NCBI RefSeq assembly: GCF_030068605.1
Contig: NZ_JASJOU010000020.1
Location: forward strand, 62,001 to 126,000
Direction: 5' to 3'
DNA length: 64,000 bases
Origin: Xanthocytophaga agilis
GTDB taxonomy: Bacteria; Bacteroidota; Bacteroidia; Cytophagales; 172606-1
Position 1 is the stretch's first letter. Each line of letters opens with the position of its first letter. Under the pieces are notes generated by a model. It was not told the origin of the DNA and did not search any database. It worked only from the letters and a program-made list of their open reading frames with translations. A program made the position numbers and the translations under genes. Shown here one piece after another: positions 62,602-64,000 of the stretch.

Positions 62602-64000
62602 TTATTTCTTTCCTGTGAAATTGTATTGAATGCCCATTACAAATGTACGGGGAGCTCCGGCAGTATAGGTTGCCCGGTCTGATGCTCCATTGCCAAGACT
62701 GGTAGAGTTGGCGTATAATTCATTGGTCAGGTTCATGACATTGACAAATACTTCGACTCCTTTCCAGGTATATCCTGTCCGGAAGTTAAACAGACTGATT
62801 CCTTTAAGGCCCAGAGCTGTATGGTCGTCATATTTAACTGTATTTACCTGATTCATGTACCATGAACTCATACGTTGCCACTCCAGAGAGGCGCGAAAAC
62901 CTCTAAGCCAGTTTGGTTTGTAAGTAACTTCTGTGTTGGCTGTCCAGGAAGGCGACTGAGGCATGACCTTATCATTGATATTCTTAACCTGATCTGTTTC
63001 CCGTTGGCTTAACTCAAACTCTATGAATTTATGCAGTGCATTGGTACCTCCAAACCGGAAAAACCATTCAGTAGTCGGCTTCCAGGTGAGTCCATATTCA
63101 ATACCGCGATGCAGGGTTTTACCTGCAGACTGATAGTCATAACTATTGTTGGATTGCCGTATGCTTAATAACTCATTATATCCATTCATTTGGTAAACTG
63201 CCCAGTCCAGATACACCTTATTCTGGAAGAACGCTGCCCAACCTCCAATCTCGAAATTATCAAACCGTGCAGGTTTCAGATTATAATAGAATAGATCCTG
63301 ACTTTCTGTGGCATTGGTGTTTTTTCGGAAAATAGCTGTAAGGGCAGGAGGAGAGAAACCTTTGGAATAGTTTGCATACAGGCCTTTGTCCTTACCCAGA
63401 TCATAGGTTAAGCCAAGCTTAAGCGTAAACTGGCTATACGACTTTGAACCCGTAGCATTGTTGTCAAGATAGTTGACATAATCGAACGCTATTCGATCAT
63501 AACGGGCTCCAAGGGAAATACGTAGTTTTTGTATGAGTTCAAAATCCCATTGGGTAAAGAGTGCAGAGTTATAAATATCTGCTTTGTATCTGGACAAATA
63601 GTCATTCGGTAATTCTTGTGTGAGCGTGTATTTCTCAACAGACTTTCCATCTGCACGTAATTGGGCTGCTAATTGAGTGGTATAGGCATAGTATGGATTT
63701 TTTGAGTAATCATACATGCCACCTACCAGCAGCTTTGATTGAAGGAAGTCAAACCGTTGTGAATGTTGCGCTACCACTCCATAGGAAGTAAAGGCATTTT
63801 CGTTGATCTGTCCGGTTGCTGTAGTACTGCCTGCTGTCCAGATAATAGAGTAGTTTGGATTCTGTTTCAGGGAGTTGTCTCTGAAATAAGACGTAATAGT
63901 TGTGGTAGCTTGTGTATTCCAGGTATGTTCTAATGATAATCTGGCACGGATAGCATTTGCAGCCCTATAGGTGAAATCATTATTGGATTTATAGGAACGA
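62602..64000 (-). CDS. TonB-dependent receptor (N-terminal part beyond the window)
   Basis: C-terminal two-thirds of a barrel: at least 466 residues with the repeated strand pattern, NYSKGFSPPALTAIFRKN, YGLTWKPTTEWFFRFGGTNALHKF and the C-terminal GIQYNFTGKK. The frame stays open to the window edge, so the plug and signal peptide lie outside. It leads the operon with PepSY, Met/His-rich and SCO genes, 51 nt before the PepSY gene. Its substrate is probably a copper or iron complex (inference from neighbours). Confidence 0.88.
   Translation of the reverse strand, partial: RSYKSNNDFTYRAANAIRARLSLEHTWNTQATTTITSYFRDNSLKQNPNYSIIWTAGSTTATGQINENAFTSYGVVAQHSQRFDFLQSKLLVGGMYDYSKNPYYAYTTQLAAQLRADGKSVEKYTLTQELPNDYLSRYKADIYNSALFTQWDFELIQKLRISLGARYDRIAFDYVNYLDNNATGSKSYSQFTLKLGLTYDLGKDKGLYANYSKGFSPPALTAIFRKNTNATESQDLFYYNLKPARFDNFEIGGWAAFFQNKVYLDWAVYQMNGYNELLSIRQSNNSYDYQSAGKTLHRGIEYGLTWKPTTEWFFRFGGTNALHKFIEFELSQRETDQVKNINDKVMPQSPSWTANTEVTYKPNWLRGFRASLEWQRMSSWYMNQVNTVKYDDHTALGLKGISLFNFRTGYTWKGVEVFVNVMNLTNELYANSTSLGNGASDRATYTAGAPRTFVMGIQYNFTGKK

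Overview
The window is AT-rich chromosomal DNA of a Bacteroidota bacterium, most likely of the order Cytophagales. The evidence is two TonB-dependent receptors, families typical of the phylum (SCO/PepSY copper or iron genes, DUF2147, DUF4142, AraC regulators of the Bacteroidota type), -7 boxes of the form TAnnTTTG in place of -10 boxes, and few Shine-Dalgarno sites. No rRNA, tRNA, phage gene, transposase or CRISPR array was seen. The genus cannot be fixed from this sequence. Both ends cut a gene: a cytochrome b subunit at the left and a TonB receptor at the right.

Layout. 1-4009: periplasmic molybdenum oxidoreductase with its cytochrome b, a Ca/Na exchanger and NhaA. 4.6-13 kb: redox and AraC genes, in which related AraC regulators sit beside zinc-less quinone reductases, an NTF2-like protein and an FAD monooxygenase. 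13-21 kb: a TraB/GumN protein, a 13-unit 28-bp-periodic non-coding array and a 1770-residue PAS/GAF histidine kinase. 22-28 kb: a soluble sugar dehydrogenase lipoprotein, a YghA-type SDR, DUF1810, then a minus-strand AraC / DoxX-like / DUF2147 / SDR group. 28-37 kb: a GH2 glycosidase, a DUF4142 protein, and an operon of glycosyltransferase, UDP-galactopyranose mutase and a GH1-RmlD fusion. 37-46 kb: an island of small unknown proteins, a cysteine-less HMA-like protein, two DUF421 membrane proteins and a manganese catalase. 46.7-52.5 kb: an LEA-type protein and a complete cyanophycin operon (synthetase, cyanophycinase, isoaspartyl peptidase). 52.5-54.6 kb: about 2.2 kb of gene-free repeat-rich DNA. 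54.6-64 kb: a FecA-like receptor, a MITE-like repeat, an EamA exporter and a minus-strand metal-uptake operon (TonB receptor, PepSY, Met/His-rich lipoprotein, SCO).

The main discovery is a shared control element. Nine intergenic sites carry a 30-bp palindrome (7-bp arms close to AAATAC / GTATTTA, 16-bp AT-rich centre). In five of them the palindrome is followed, at exactly the same spacing, by CTCTTTT, 22 nt, and a CTTTGTAA-like box, which fits a Bacteroidota -33/-7 promoter with an activator site centred near -55. These five lie upstream of a manganese catalase, two small coiled-coil protein genes and two gene-free stretches that end in strong terminators (candidate small RNAs). Other sites lie upstream of DUF4142, the sugar dehydrogenase/SDR pair and the large intergenic region. 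The genes involved suggest an undescribed stress or stationary-phase regulon; its regulator is not identifiable here.

Other non-coding structures are a duplicated intergenic element of about 400 bp (20.8 and 53.4 kb), a 384-bp element with perfect 24-bp terminal inverted repeats (57.8 kb) with relatives at 53.1 and 7.3 kb, and an identical 33-nt terminator used at 21.2 and 46.6 kb.
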